A stretch of 64,000 bases of DNA from Candidatus Krumholzibacteriota bacterium (GTDB lineage: Bacteria; Krumholzibacteriota; Krumholzibacteriia; LZORAL124-64-63): NCBI GenBank assembly GCA_022711765.1, contig JAKLEB010000001.1, positions 850,694-914,693 of the forward strand, in the 5' to 3' direction. The notes under the pieces are model-generated. The model was not told the origin of the DNA. It did no database searches and saw only the letters and a program-made list of their open reading frames with translations. The translations under genes and the position numbers were made by a program. Position 1 is the stretch's first letter. The number at the start of each line of letters is the position of its first letter. Of this stretch, positions 56,432 through 64,000 are shown in pieces.

Positions 56432-57109
56432 CTAGTGTCCGCCCAGCGCCACGCCGGCGCGCACGACGAGGTAGCTCCAGTCGTACTCGGTGTCGTAGAC
56501 GCCGCCGGCGCGCGGGAGCATGCGGTTGTCGGTCTGGTTGTAGGTCCACACGGCGCTCAGCTCGAGCGGACCCATGGCCACGCCGCCGCCGATGCCGAAG
56601 GCCAGGTTGTTCGAGGCCGTGGTGAAGGTGCCCGCGAACTGCAGCCAGTCCTCGTAGCGGTCGTGGCAGAAGGCGGCGCCCACGGTGACGTACGGTCGGA
56701 CGACGGCGCGGCGGGGCGCGAGATACTGCTGGAGGTCGACGCCGTAGCGGTACACGGACGTCCGGACCGCGTAGGCGTCACCCACCGGATCGGCCGAGAC
56801 GTCTTCCCAGTCGCCGAAATTCGCGTAGTGGAAGGTCGGGCCGACCGCGGTGACGTCGCTCAGGAAGTACCGCAGCCGGATCCCGAGGTCGTAGCCCGTG
56901 CCGGCGCCCAGGCCCATCTCGGTATTCGCGAAATCATCCGCGAGGTCGCCGGCGGGCACGGCGGCGCCGGCTTCCAGCACGAGCTGCAGCGGCGACGGGG
57001 CGAGCCGCGAGGGTCCGGGGCGATGGACGAGCACGGTGTGCCGTTGAGCCAGCACCGGCTGCGCCGCCAGGGCCGCCGACCAGACGAGCCAGAGTACGCG
57101 TGCGCGCAT
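56432..57109 (-). CDS. Outer-membrane beta-barrel protein
   Basis: 225-residue exported protein. Signal peptide residues 1-21 (ending VLAQ). The rest alternates polar and hydrophobic residues in about eight strands, for example LQLVLEAGAAVPAGDLA, GYDLGIRLRYFLSD, VTAVGPTFHYANFG, RPYVTVGAAFCHDRYE, LAFGIGGGVAMGPLELSAVWTYN and the last strand SYLVVRAGVALGGH. This fits an eight-stranded OmpA/OmpW-like barrel. No periplasmic domain. Convergent with the cysteine desulfurase gene, six bases between stops. Role unknown. Confidence 0.8.
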   Translation of the reverse strand: MRARVLWLVWSAALAAQPVLAQRHTVLVHRPGPSRLAPSPLQLVLEAGAAVPAGDLADDFANTEMGLGAGTGYDLGIRLRYFLSDVTAVGPTFHYANFGDWEDVSADPVGDAYAVRTSVYRYGVDLQQYLAPRRAVVRPYVTVGAAFCHDRYEDWLQFAGTFTTASNNLAFGIGGGVAMGPLELSAVWTYNQTDNRMLPRAGGVYDTEYDWSYLVVRAGVALGGH

Positions 57110-57244
57110 GATCGATTCTCCTTTCCCGCCGACGTCGCGATCGCAGTCCTGGCCCCCTCCTGCACGACCGGTGCCAGGGCCGACGCCGGCCCGTGAAAGT
57201 CAGGATCTTCCATCATGGCAATTGTTTGCGCTCACAGCGCGAGA

Positions 57245-57265
57245 ACGGCGCCGGTCTGGCGCCGT
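57245..57265 (-). terminator. Hairpin after the hybrid kinase gene
   Basis: ACGGCGCC (57245-57252) and GGCGCCGT (57258-57265) make a perfect eight-base-pair stem with a five-base loop, 36 bases past the kinase stop. TCTCG follows on the minus strand, so only weak U content. Confidence 0.45.
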
Positions 57266-57301
57266 GTCCCTTTCCGGCGACAGGCGGTCTCCGGGAAAGA
57301 C

Positions 57302-60300
57302 CTAGGCCGTCGCCCGCCGATCGAGCAGGGAGCGGACGCGCTGGAGCAGATCGGTCACGCGGTACGGCTTGCTGAGCAACGTTCCGCCGACCTCCAGCAT
57401 GTACTCGGATTCCAGGATGTCGGCGCTGTAGCTGCTGCAGAACAGGACCGGCACGCCCGGACGCAGCTCGCTGATGTTGTCGTAGAGCATCCGGCCGTCC
57501 ATGCGCGGCATGACCACGTCGAAGATCAGGAGTTCGACCTCGGCCGCGTGCGCCATGAAGAGTTCCATCGCGTCCTCGCCGTCGCGTGCCTCGAGCACCT
57601 TGTACCCCGCCCGCTCCAGCATCTGGCGGGTGAGGCTGCGCACCATGTCGTCGTCCTCGACCAGCAGGACGAGCTCGCCGCGCCCCGACGCGACGGGCGC
57701 CGCTCCGGCGGCCGGGGACTCGGGCTGGTCCACGGTGGCGGGGATCGGCAGGAAGACGTGGAACGAGGTCCCCACGTCCAGCTCGCTCTCGAAGTCGATG
57801 TAACCCTGGTGCTGCTTGCAGATGTTGTAGGTGGTCGCCAGCCCGAGACCGGTGCCCCGGCCGAAACCCTTGGTCGAGTAGAACGGCTCGTAGATGTGCT
57901 CGCGCGCATCGGGCGGGATGCCGCAGCCGTTGTCCCGCACCGTGACCTGGACGTAGCGGCCGACGCGGGCCCAGGGACGCGTGGCCCGGAACTCGCGGCC
58001 GAGGTCGCAGATCGCCGTCTCGATCTCGATCCGACCCTCGCCCGGCAGCGCGTCGCGCGCGTTCAGGACCAGGTTGAGGAGCGCCTGCTCGATCTGCTGG
58101 GGATCGGCGCAGATCTTCGGCAGCTGGTCCGCCTTGCGGACGACGAGCCGGACGGACGCCGGCAACACGCCGCGGCTCGTCGCCACGAGCTGATCGACCA
58201 CGCGGTTCAGGTCGACCATATCCGGTTGCAGCACGTCGTAACGGCTGTACGCCAGCAGGCGCTGGACGAGTTCGCGCGCGCGGTCGACGGCGGCGAGCAC
58301 CATGCCCACGTCGTCGCGCTGCCCGCTGTCGCGATCGAGACCGTGCAGGATCGTCTCGGCGTAGCCCTGCACGACCTGCAGCAGGTTGTTGAAATCGTGA
58401 CCGACCGCGCCGGCCAGCCGGCCGACTGCTTCCATCTTGCGCGATTGCTGGAGCCGGGCCTGCAGCTGCTTCTGCCGCGTGACGTTCTCGACCAGGCTGA
58501 AGATGCGCACGACCTGGCCGTCGGCGTCCCGCACCGGGACCTTGACGATGTGCACGTCGAGATCGCGGTCGCGCAGAACGAGGCGGATCTCGCCGAGATC
58601 CTGCGGCAAGCCGCTGGTCGCCGCCAGGTGATCCTGCCGGCGCATCTCGGCGGCGATCTCGGCGGAGAAGAGATCGCTGTCGCACCGGCCGAGCGCCTCG
58701 GCCTTGGTCACCCCGAGCTCCTGCTCCATGTAGCGGTTCCAGACCACGTAGCGGAGATCCTGATCGAGGTCCTTGGCCACGATCCCGAGCGGCATTGTCT
58801 CGATCAGGGCGACCAGGATCTCCTGTTGGGCGGCGATCTCTTCGCCGAATCGGCGGATCCGGGTGAGGTCTTTGATGACGGTCAGCGTGCTCGGACCGGT
58901 GGGATCGGCGAGCGGCAGGCTGGTCACGGCGGCCGGGAAGAGCGTGCCGTCGAGGTGCCGCAGCCAGACGTCGTCCGGACCGCGCACGAGCCCGTTCCCG
59001 ATGAGCCCCTCGGGAAGCGCGAGGTAGGCCCGGCTCTCGGCGGGGACGAGGGAGTCGAGGCTGGTCGCGGACAGCGCACGCCCTCCCGCTCCGAAAAGTC
59101 GCGCGCAGGCCGGATTGGCGTAGATCACGCGACAGCCGTCATGGACGAGGACGCCATCGGGCAGGAACTCGACGAGCCGCCGGTAGCGTTCTTCGCTGCG
59201 ACGCAGCTCGGCCTCGGCGCGCAGGCGTTCGGTGACGTCTTCCAGGATCGAGACGAGCTCGGCGCGGCCTGATTCCGGGTTGACGGACAGGCCACACGAG
59301 ACGTGGAGCTTCACCAGGGTGCCGTCGAGCCGTTGCATGTCCTGAATGCCCGACAGGCGCCCCCGCGCGTCCGCCTGCAGGGACGCCGCGAAGCGGTCGC
59401 GATCCTGCGGGTCGCGATAGAACGCGCGGATCCCCCCATGGCGACGCCCGTGCGAAAGGAGGTCCCGGACCGTGCCGCAGCCGTAGAGCTCCGCCGCGGC
59501 CGGATTGGCGAAGAGCAGGTTGCCGGCCAGGTCGGTGATCGTGATGCCGACATGGGCGGCTTCGAAGAGCGACCGGAAGCGGGCGGCCGTCTCGCGCAAC
59601 GCATCCTCGGCCCGCCGACGGCTCGTGATGTCCGCCGCCACGCCGACCGCGACGGGCCGGCCGTCCGATCCGGTCTCCTCGTGGACCGTCCGCGCGTGCA
59701 GCCAGCGTACCTGGCCGTCCGGCCGGACGATCCGGAACTCCTCGTCGAGCGGCGCATGGTGCTCGATCGATTCGCCGACCGCCAGCCGCACGCGCTCTCG
59801 ATCGTCCACGTGCAGCCAGGGCAACCAGTTGGCCAGGCCGCCGCCGCGAGCGACCTCGCGCGGCACGCCGAAGACCCGCTCGAAGGCCGTGTTCAGGTAG
59901 CGCAGCTCGGTGCCTTCGCGCAGCCAGAGGATCTCCTGCATGTTCTCCGTGATCAACCGGAGCCGCTGCTCGCTCGCGGCCAGCGCTGCTTCGGTCCGCC
60001 GGCGCTCCGTCACGTCCCGGGAGATCACGATGACCTCCGGCTCGCCGCGGCCGCCGGCCGTCGCCACGCGGCGGCCGATCGATTCGAACCAGAATTCGCG
60101 CCCGTCGTCGTGCCGCAGGCAGAAAGCCGCCGTGGCCGGCTGGTCGCTGTGAGCCATGCGCTGCCAGGCCAGGTCGAACTCGCCGGTGTTGACGACCCGC
60201 CACCCGGGCAGACCGCGCCGGCCGCGCAACGCCACGGGATCGGCGCCGAGGATCGCCTGGAATCCCGCCGACGCGTAGAGGAAACGACCGTCCAGGGCGT

Positions 60301-60610
60301 GGCGCGAGAAGAGGTCGCCCGCGCTCTCGAGCTGCCGCAGCAGACCGGATTCCCGGCGCGCGGCGCGGCCCAGGTAGAGCACGACCACGGTGGCGGTGAT
60401 CACGAGCACCGCGAGGAACGTGGCGCGGCCGAGGAGCGAATGACGCGGGATCTCCGTCACCAGGGTTCCCAGCAGCGACGGTCCGGACTCGCCCGGCACG
60501 ACCACCTCGCCGGACTGGAAGCTCGTGTAGAGGTAGACTGCATCGAGAACCCAGTGCAGGGCACCCAGGATCACGACGAGGATCACGGCGCGACGGGCGA
60601 GCGTGCTCAT
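57302..60610 (-). CDS. Five-PAS hybrid sensor histidine kinase with receiver domain
   Basis: 1102-residue membrane sensor. Two helices (about residues 7-28 and 62-82) enclose a short periplasmic loop. Five PAS-type domains follow (about 96-203, 213-328, 338-460, 470-590 and 595-712), then HisKA with phosphorylated His738 in VGHDFNNLLQ, HATPase with Asn850 and DNGCGIPP/GTGLGLATT, and a C-terminal receiver with Asp1031 in FDVVMPRMDG and Lys1081. The HDFNNLL form is typical of kinases that also act without a DNA-binding partner nearby. PAS3 contains HVGITITD and a FANPAAAELYG heme- or ligand-pocket-like region; the ligand is not predictable. No response regulator gene adjoins it. Confidence 0.93.
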   Translation of the reverse strand: MSTLARRAVILVVILGALHWVLDAVYLYTSFQSGEVVVPGESGPSLLGTLVTEIPRHSLLGRATFLAVLVITATVVVLYLGRAARRESGLLRQLESAGDLFSRHALDGRFLYASAGFQAILGADPVALRGRRGLPGWRVVNTGEFDLAWQRMAHSDQPATAAFCLRHDDGREFWFESIGRRVATAGGRGEPEVIVISRDVTERRRTEAALAASEQRLRLITENMQEILWLREGTELRYLNTAFERVFGVPREVARGGGLANWLPWLHVDDRERVRLAVGESIEHHAPLDEEFRIVRPDGQVRWLHARTVHEETGSDGRPVAVGVAADITSRRRAEDALRETAARFRSLFEAAHVGITITDLAGNLLFANPAAAELYGCGTVRDLLSHGRRHGGIRAFYRDPQDRDRFAASLQADARGRLSGIQDMQRLDGTLVKLHVSCGLSVNPESGRAELVSILEDVTERLRAEAELRRSEERYRRLVEFLPDGVLVHDGCRVIYANPACARLFGAGGRALSATSLDSLVPAESRAYLALPEGLIGNGLVRGPDDVWLRHLDGTLFPAAVTSLPLADPTGPSTLTVIKDLTRIRRFGEEIAAQQEILVALIETMPLGIVAKDLDQDLRYVVWNRYMEQELGVTKAEALGRCDSDLFSAEIAAEMRRQDHLAATSGLPQDLGEIRLVLRDRDLDVHIVKVPVRDADGQVVRIFSLVENVTRQKQLQARLQQSRKMEAVGRLAGAVGHDFNNLLQVVQGYAETILHGLDRDSGQRDDVGMVLAAVDRARELVQRLLAYSRYDVLQPDMVDLNRVVDQLVATSRGVLPASVRLVVRKADQLPKICADPQQIEQALLNLVLNARDALPGEGRIEIETAICDLGREFRATRPWARVGRYVQVTVRDNGCGIPPDAREHIYEPFYSTKGFGRGTGLGLATTYNICKQHQGYIDFESELDVGTSFHVFLPIPATVDQPESPAAGAAPVASGRGELVLLVEDDDMVRSLTRQMLERAGYKVLEARDGEDAMELFMAHAAEVELLIFDVVMPRMDGRMLYDNISELRPGVPVLFCSSYSADILESEYMLEVGGTLLSKPYRVTDLLQRVRSLLDRRATA

Positions 60611-60724
60611 GCGGTCTCCGGCGGCGACGGTTGTGGCGGCGCTCTGTCAGAGATAAGCCGCAATCGCCGAACCGGCAACGCGACGCCGGCTGTCGCCGGC
60701 CCGCAGGCCCGGACCGGCGGAGCG

Positions 60725-60753
60725 TGGATTCACCCGCGGCCGTGTGTTATGAT
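60725..60753 (+). promoter_or_regulatory. Promoter of the M28 peptidase gene
   Basis: TATGAT (60748-60753, five of six matches) preceded by TGT, an extended -10, with TGGATT 17 bases upstream as a weak -35. Transcription near 60760 would leave a leader of about 50 bases. Confidence 0.6.
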
Positions 60754-60811
60754 TGAGCGTCGCCTGTCACCTGCCGCCGTTGTCGGTGCGCGCTCATCCG
60801 GGGAGGCCCTG

Positions 60812-63244
60812 ATGCTTCGTCTGATCATGGTATCGCTGGCCGTCGCGGCCCTGGTCGCGGCGGCTCCTGCCGCCGATCGCTCGCTCGTCTACCTGCGTAC
60901 CGCCGGCGAGAACGGTCCGGTCTTCAGCGGGGTCGGGCTCGAGCTCGCGGCGGAGGTCCCCGGTGGCTTCCTCGCGTTCCTCGACGGCGCCGATCTCGCG
61001 CGGCTCGCCGCGTGGGGCGTCCCCCACGCCGTCATCGCGACGGACGACCCGGCGACGGACGTGCTCGTGCAGTACGAGGTCGCCGCCGGCGACCGCCGGA
61101 CTATCGTCGGCCCGCCGGTGGAGGTGCTGCACCGCGAGGCCGGCTTCGCGGTCCTGCGCATTCCGCACGACGAGACGCGGATCCTGTCCTGCCTGCCGGA
61201 CATCCAGCGCGTATTCCGGCGGCCCCTGCGGTTCGTGACGCGACCCTGGGAAGGCCCGGACCCGATCAGCCTGCGCGCCGTCGATCCGGACATCCAGGCG
61301 ATGGTCGCCACCGTGAACCAGGCCTGGCTGCAGGAGCAGACGCAGATCCTCCAGGATTTCGGCACCCGCCACAGCCAGTACGCGGCCGGGGCGCAGGCCA
61401 GCTACTGGATCCGCGACCAGTTCCTGTCGTACGGCTACACCGACGTGACCCTCCACGACTACAACAGCTGGAACGACAACGTGGTCTGCGTCAAGCCCGG
61501 CAGCGCGTTCCCGGACAAGTACGTCGTCCTCGGCGGGCATTACGATTCGACGACCAGCAATCCCGCGGTCGCGCCCGGCGCCGACGACAATGCCACCGGC
61601 ACCGTCGCCGTGCTCGCGGCGGCGCGCGCCTTCGCGTCCTACGAGTTCGAGACCAGCATCGTGTTCATCGCGTTCAGCGGCGAGGAGCAGGGTCTCTACG
61701 GCAGCGCCGCCTGGGCCGACCAGGCCGCCGACCAGGGCCTGGACATCATCGGCGCGATCGCCCTGGACATGCTGGGCTACCGCGCGGGCGGCGACGCGGC
61801 CGACATCGACATCATCTTCAACGGCGCGAGCGAGCCGCTGCGCGACCTGGTCGACGCGGCTGTCGCCGATTACGTCCCGGGCTACGTCGCCGTCGACGGC
61901 TCCCTCCCCGGCGGCGCCGGCAGCGACCACTCGAGCTTCTGGAACGCCGGGTACCGCGCCATCCTGTTCTTCGAGGACACGGGCAGCTACAGCCCCTACA
62001 TCCACACGGCCAGCGACGTGGTCGGCACGAGCGCCAACGATTTCGCGTTCATGGCCAACAACGTGCGAACGGCCCTGGCGACGGGCGCCCTGCTGGCCCA
62101 GCCGTTCAGGATCGCCATCGAGCACGAGCCGCTCGCGCACTCGACGCAGTCCGGACCCTTCGCGGTCACCTGCCAGATCATCGCCGCCGAACCGCTCGAC
62201 CCGTCCGCGTTGCTGCTCCACTACCGGACCAACGGCGGCGCTTTCACCACGGACGCCCTCACCGCGACCGGCGCTCCGGACACGTTCGCCGGCGAGATCG
62301 CCGCTCAGACGCCGGGCACCCTCATCGAGTACTACCTGACCGCCGCCGACGCGGCCGGCCACGCCGCCGCCGATCCCGCGGGTGCGCCGGACGCGCTCCA
62401 CACCTTCCGCGCCGGCATTGAGATCGTGCTCGACGACGATGTCGAGACCGATCAGGGCTGGGCGCTCGCCGCGGCGGGCGACAACGCGACGACCGGCCGC
62501 TGGCTCCGCGCCGATCCGGTGGGCACGACCTACCAGCCGGAGTCCGACCACACGCCGGATCCCGGCGTTCTCTGCTTCGTGACCGGCAATGGCTCTCCCG
62601 GCGGCGCGGCCGGCGACGCGGACGTCGACGGCGGCCACACGACGCTGGTGTCGCCGGTCTTCGACCTCGCCGGCGCGACCTGGGCCGAGATCAGCTACTG
62701 GCGCTACTACGTCCTGGCGACCGCATTCGACGACGACTTCCGCGTGGACATCAGCAACGACGGCGGCGTCACCTGGACCAACCTCGAGACGGTGACCGCG
62801 ACGTCCGGCTGGTCGCAACCGCGGTTCAACCTCGCCGGCTCGCTGGATCTGACCGGCCAGATGCAGCTGCGCTTCATCGCCGAGGACACCGGTACGGGCA
62901 GCCTGGTCGAGGCGCTGATCGACGATGTCCTGATCACCGCGACCCGCGGCGATCCGACCGCGGTGTCGCCGTCGCCGGACTTCGCGGCCTCGCTGCGGGC
63001 CCAGCCCAATCCGTTCAATCCCCAGACCACGCTGGGCTATACCCTGCCACGAGCCGGTTTCGCCGAGATCGCCGTCTTCGATCCGCGCGGACGACTCGTC
63101 GCCCGGCCGCTCGCCGGTCCACGCCCGGCCGGCGCCGGCGAGGTCCGCCTGCCGGCGGCGGATCTCGCGAGCGGGGTGTATCTCGTGCAGCTGCAGCTCG
63201 ACGGCGAGGTGCTGACGGCGACCAAGTTGACCCTGGTGCGTTAG
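60812..63244 (+). CDS. Secreted M28 zinc aminopeptidase with FlgD-like C-terminal tail
   Basis: 810-residue exported metallopeptidase. Signal peptide about residues 1-20. The prodomain runs to about 160. The M28 domain has its full metal set: His243 in GGHYDST, Asp258 in PGADDNATG, Glu291-Glu292 in SGEEQGLYGS, Asp319 in LDMLGY and His398 in YIHTASD. Residues about 435-535 and 540-710 are beta domains, the second jelly-roll-like. The final 85 residues, from AQPNPFNPQTTLGYTLP to GVYLVQLQLDG, form the FlgD-like/type IX sorting tail. ATG 60812 follows GGGGAGG by five bases. Probably released or surface-bound for peptide use. Confidence 0.9.
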   Translation: MLRLIMVSLAVAALVAAAPAADRSLVYLRTAGENGPVFSGVGLELAAEVPGGFLAFLDGADLARLAAWGVPHAVIATDDPATDVLVQYEVAAGDRRTIVGPPVEVLHREAGFAVLRIPHDETRILSCLPDIQRVFRRPLRFVTRPWEGPDPISLRAVDPDIQAMVATVNQAWLQEQTQILQDFGTRHSQYAAGAQASYWIRDQFLSYGYTDVTLHDYNSWNDNVVCVKPGSAFPDKYVVLGGHYDSTTSNPAVAPGADDNATGTVAVLAAARAFASYEFETSIVFIAFSGEEQGLYGSAAWADQAADQGLDIIGAIALDMLGYRAGGDAADIDIIFNGASEPLRDLVDAAVADYVPGYVAVDGSLPGGAGSDHSSFWNAGYRAILFFEDTGSYSPYIHTASDVVGTSANDFAFMANNVRTALATGALLAQPFRIAIEHEPLAHSTQSGPFAVTCQIIAAEPLDPSALLLHYRTNGGAFTTDALTATGAPDTFAGEIAAQTPGTLIEYYLTAADAAGHAAADPAGAPDALHTFRAGIEIVLDDDVETDQGWALAAAGDNATTGRWLRADPVGTTYQPESDHTPDPGVLCFVTGNGSPGGAAGDADVDGGHTTLVSPVFDLAGATWAEISYWRYYVLATAFDDDFRVDISNDGGVTWTNLETVTATSGWSQPRFNLAGSLDLTGQMQLRFIAEDTGTGSLVEALIDDVLITATRGDPTAVSPSPDFAASLRAQPNPFNPQTTLGYTLPRAGFAEIAVFDPRGRLVARPLAGPRPAGAGEVRLPAADLASGVYLVQLQLDGEVLTATKLTLVR

Positions 63245-63263
63245 GCATCGCGCCGGAACGAGC

Positions 63264-63292
63264 GAGGCCCCGGACCGCCGGTCCGGGGCCTC
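63264..63292. terminator. Bidirectional terminator hairpin
   Basis: GAGGCCCCGGACC (63264-63276) and GGTCCGGGGCCTC (63280-63292) are perfect 13-base inverted repeats with a three-base loop between two convergent genes. U tracts are lacking on both sides, but stem strength and position support termination. Confidence 0.6.
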
Positions 63293-63320
63293 CGCATTCC
63301 GCCGCCGACCATCCGGCGCA

Positions 63321-64000
63321 TCATTTCAGCAGGGTCAGCTTGCGAGTCTCGCTGCCGGCCGGCGTCTCGAGACGATAGAAGTAGGTGCCCGACGGAACGG
63401 CGCGTCCCTGCGCGTCGCGACCGAGCCAGGTCACCTCGTGACGACCGGCCGCCTGCAGGCCGCCGCAGAGCTCGGCCACGAGGCCGCCGCGGCTGTCGAG
63501 GACCTGCAACCGGGCGATCAGGGGATCGGGCAGCGTGAAGGCGATCGTCGCGGCGGGATTGCAGGGGTTGGGCCAGCTCGGCGCCAGCTGCGGCGCTCCG
63601 GGCGTCGCGGCGACCGGCGTCTCGACGCCGGGCCAGCCGGCGAGCCGCGCCATCATCCACCAGAACGCCCGACCCTTGCGGTAGCAGTTGAAGCAGTGGG
63701 AGTGGGCGCAGCTGCCGCAGAGAGGGCAATCGGCGAGACTGCACCACGTCGTGCACCAGTTGCAGCCGTCGTCGTCGTCGGGGTACCAGTCGCCGTCCGG
63801 GTCGTAGCTCTCGACGTCCGCGAAATCGAACAGGACCTTGCCGTTGGCGACGCAGTACTCGCGAATCTGGTCGTTGCGGACGTAGAGGTTTCCGTCCGGA
63901 CCGGAGCCGTCGAGGTGGCCGGTCATGTAGACGAAGACCACCTGCGGGTAGTCCTGCTCCAGGTCGGTCATCGCCGCGAGATACGACGCGATCCCCTCGG
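63321..64000 (-). CDS. Cysteine-rich secreted protein with FlgD-like tail, 5' part missing
   Basis: The last 226 codons of a gene that enters from the right edge; the frame is open to the edge, so the ATG at 63971 is probably internal. QVVFVYMTGHLDG, a YVRNDQIREYC segment and LFDFADVESYDPDGDWYPDD come first. A dense cysteine cluster follows (CNWCTTWC, CPLCGSC, HCFNC; ten cysteines with nearby histidines), suggesting metal binding. The C-terminal 85 residues (SWPNPCNPAATIAFTLP, RDAQGRAVPSGTYFYRL) are a FlgD-like sorting tail. The first part resembles SGNH-hydrolase-like or uncharacterised surface proteins; I do not assign a function. Confidence 0.7.
   Translation of the reverse strand, partial: EGIASYLAAMTDLEQDYPQVVFVYMTGHLDGSGPDGNLYVRNDQIREYCVANGKVLFDFADVESYDPDGDWYPDDDDGCNWCTTWCSLADCPLCGSCAHSHCFNCYRKGRAFWWMMARLAGWPGVETPVAATPGAPQLAPSWPNPCNPAATIAFTLPDPLIARLQVLDSRGGLVAELCGGLQAAGRHEVTWLGRDAQGRAVPSGTYFYRLETPAGSETRKLTLLK

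Noticed and set aside
59303..60811. N-terminal extension of the M28 peptidase frame
   Set aside because: The frame is open upstream only because it is antisense to the histidine kinase. The ATG at 60812 has a strong ribosome site and a signal peptide.

Overview
The window is a compact, GC-rich bacterial chromosome segment of roughly 70% G+C with about 46 protein genes, one tRNA and the tmRNA gene. Nothing in it looks like a prophage, plasmid, transposon or CRISPR array. The organism is Gram-negative and most likely belongs to the FCB superphylum. Pointers are three secreted proteins with the FlgD-like C-terminal tail used as a sorting signal by type IX-like secretion, a gingipain-type (C25) protease, a lipobox SpoIID protein, a dockerin-like protein and an outer-membrane beta barrel. 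High G+C together with these families fits uncultured phyla such as Krumholzibacteriota or Eisenbacteria. The phylum is an inference, not something the sequence states.

Layout. 1-9,400 carries envelope and secreted proteins on the minus strand: NagZ (cut by the edge), a SpoIID-like lipoprotein, a 1441-residue C25 protease behind a near-consensus sigma-70 promoter, two tandem secreted paralogs with related structured leaders, a dockerin-like protein, tRNA-Val and a small membrane protein. 9,400-17,650 is housekeeping: mltG, ruvX and an RsbW/STAS switch pair with its own promoter, then the tightly packed chain PNP-ileS-dksA-like-lspA-rluD. 17,800-22,200 groups DivIVA, YggS, a KaiC-like ATPase and a mitochondrial-type EF-G. 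22,400-26,640 holds kbl, fba, ssrA (tmRNA) and a glutamate dehydrogenase. 26,850-28,574 has a fatty-acid hydroxylase and a divergent phosphoesterase.

28,571-38,370 is the most unusual part. Three paralogous large proteins keep only the ATP-grasp (PEP/pyruvate-binding) part of PEP synthase and replace the phosphohistidine and PEP-binding domains with a shared C-terminal domain marked by GRWGS and HFF motifs. Each has a different accessory module: GAF-like plus nucleotidyltransferase, none, or two receiver-like domains. A second glutamate dehydrogenase sits between them and ispF leads the cluster. I do not recognise a described pathway for this set.

38,580-44,520 has a sodium/solute symporter facing a three-gene operon for lysine breakdown through saccharopine (reductase, saccharopine dehydrogenase, aminoadipate-semialdehyde dehydrogenase). 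44,600-53,030 carries a PepSY-like membrane protein, a DUF4920 lipoprotein, an esterase, a thiamine-binding-like protein, TypA divergent from a TrmB regulator with an inverted-repeat operator, a lipid kinase, an unknown protein and a PilZ protein. 53,120-64,000 has GlgX, a cysteine desulfurase, an outer-membrane protein, a five-PAS hybrid histidine kinase, a secreted M28 peptidase and a cysteine-rich secreted protein cut by the right edge.
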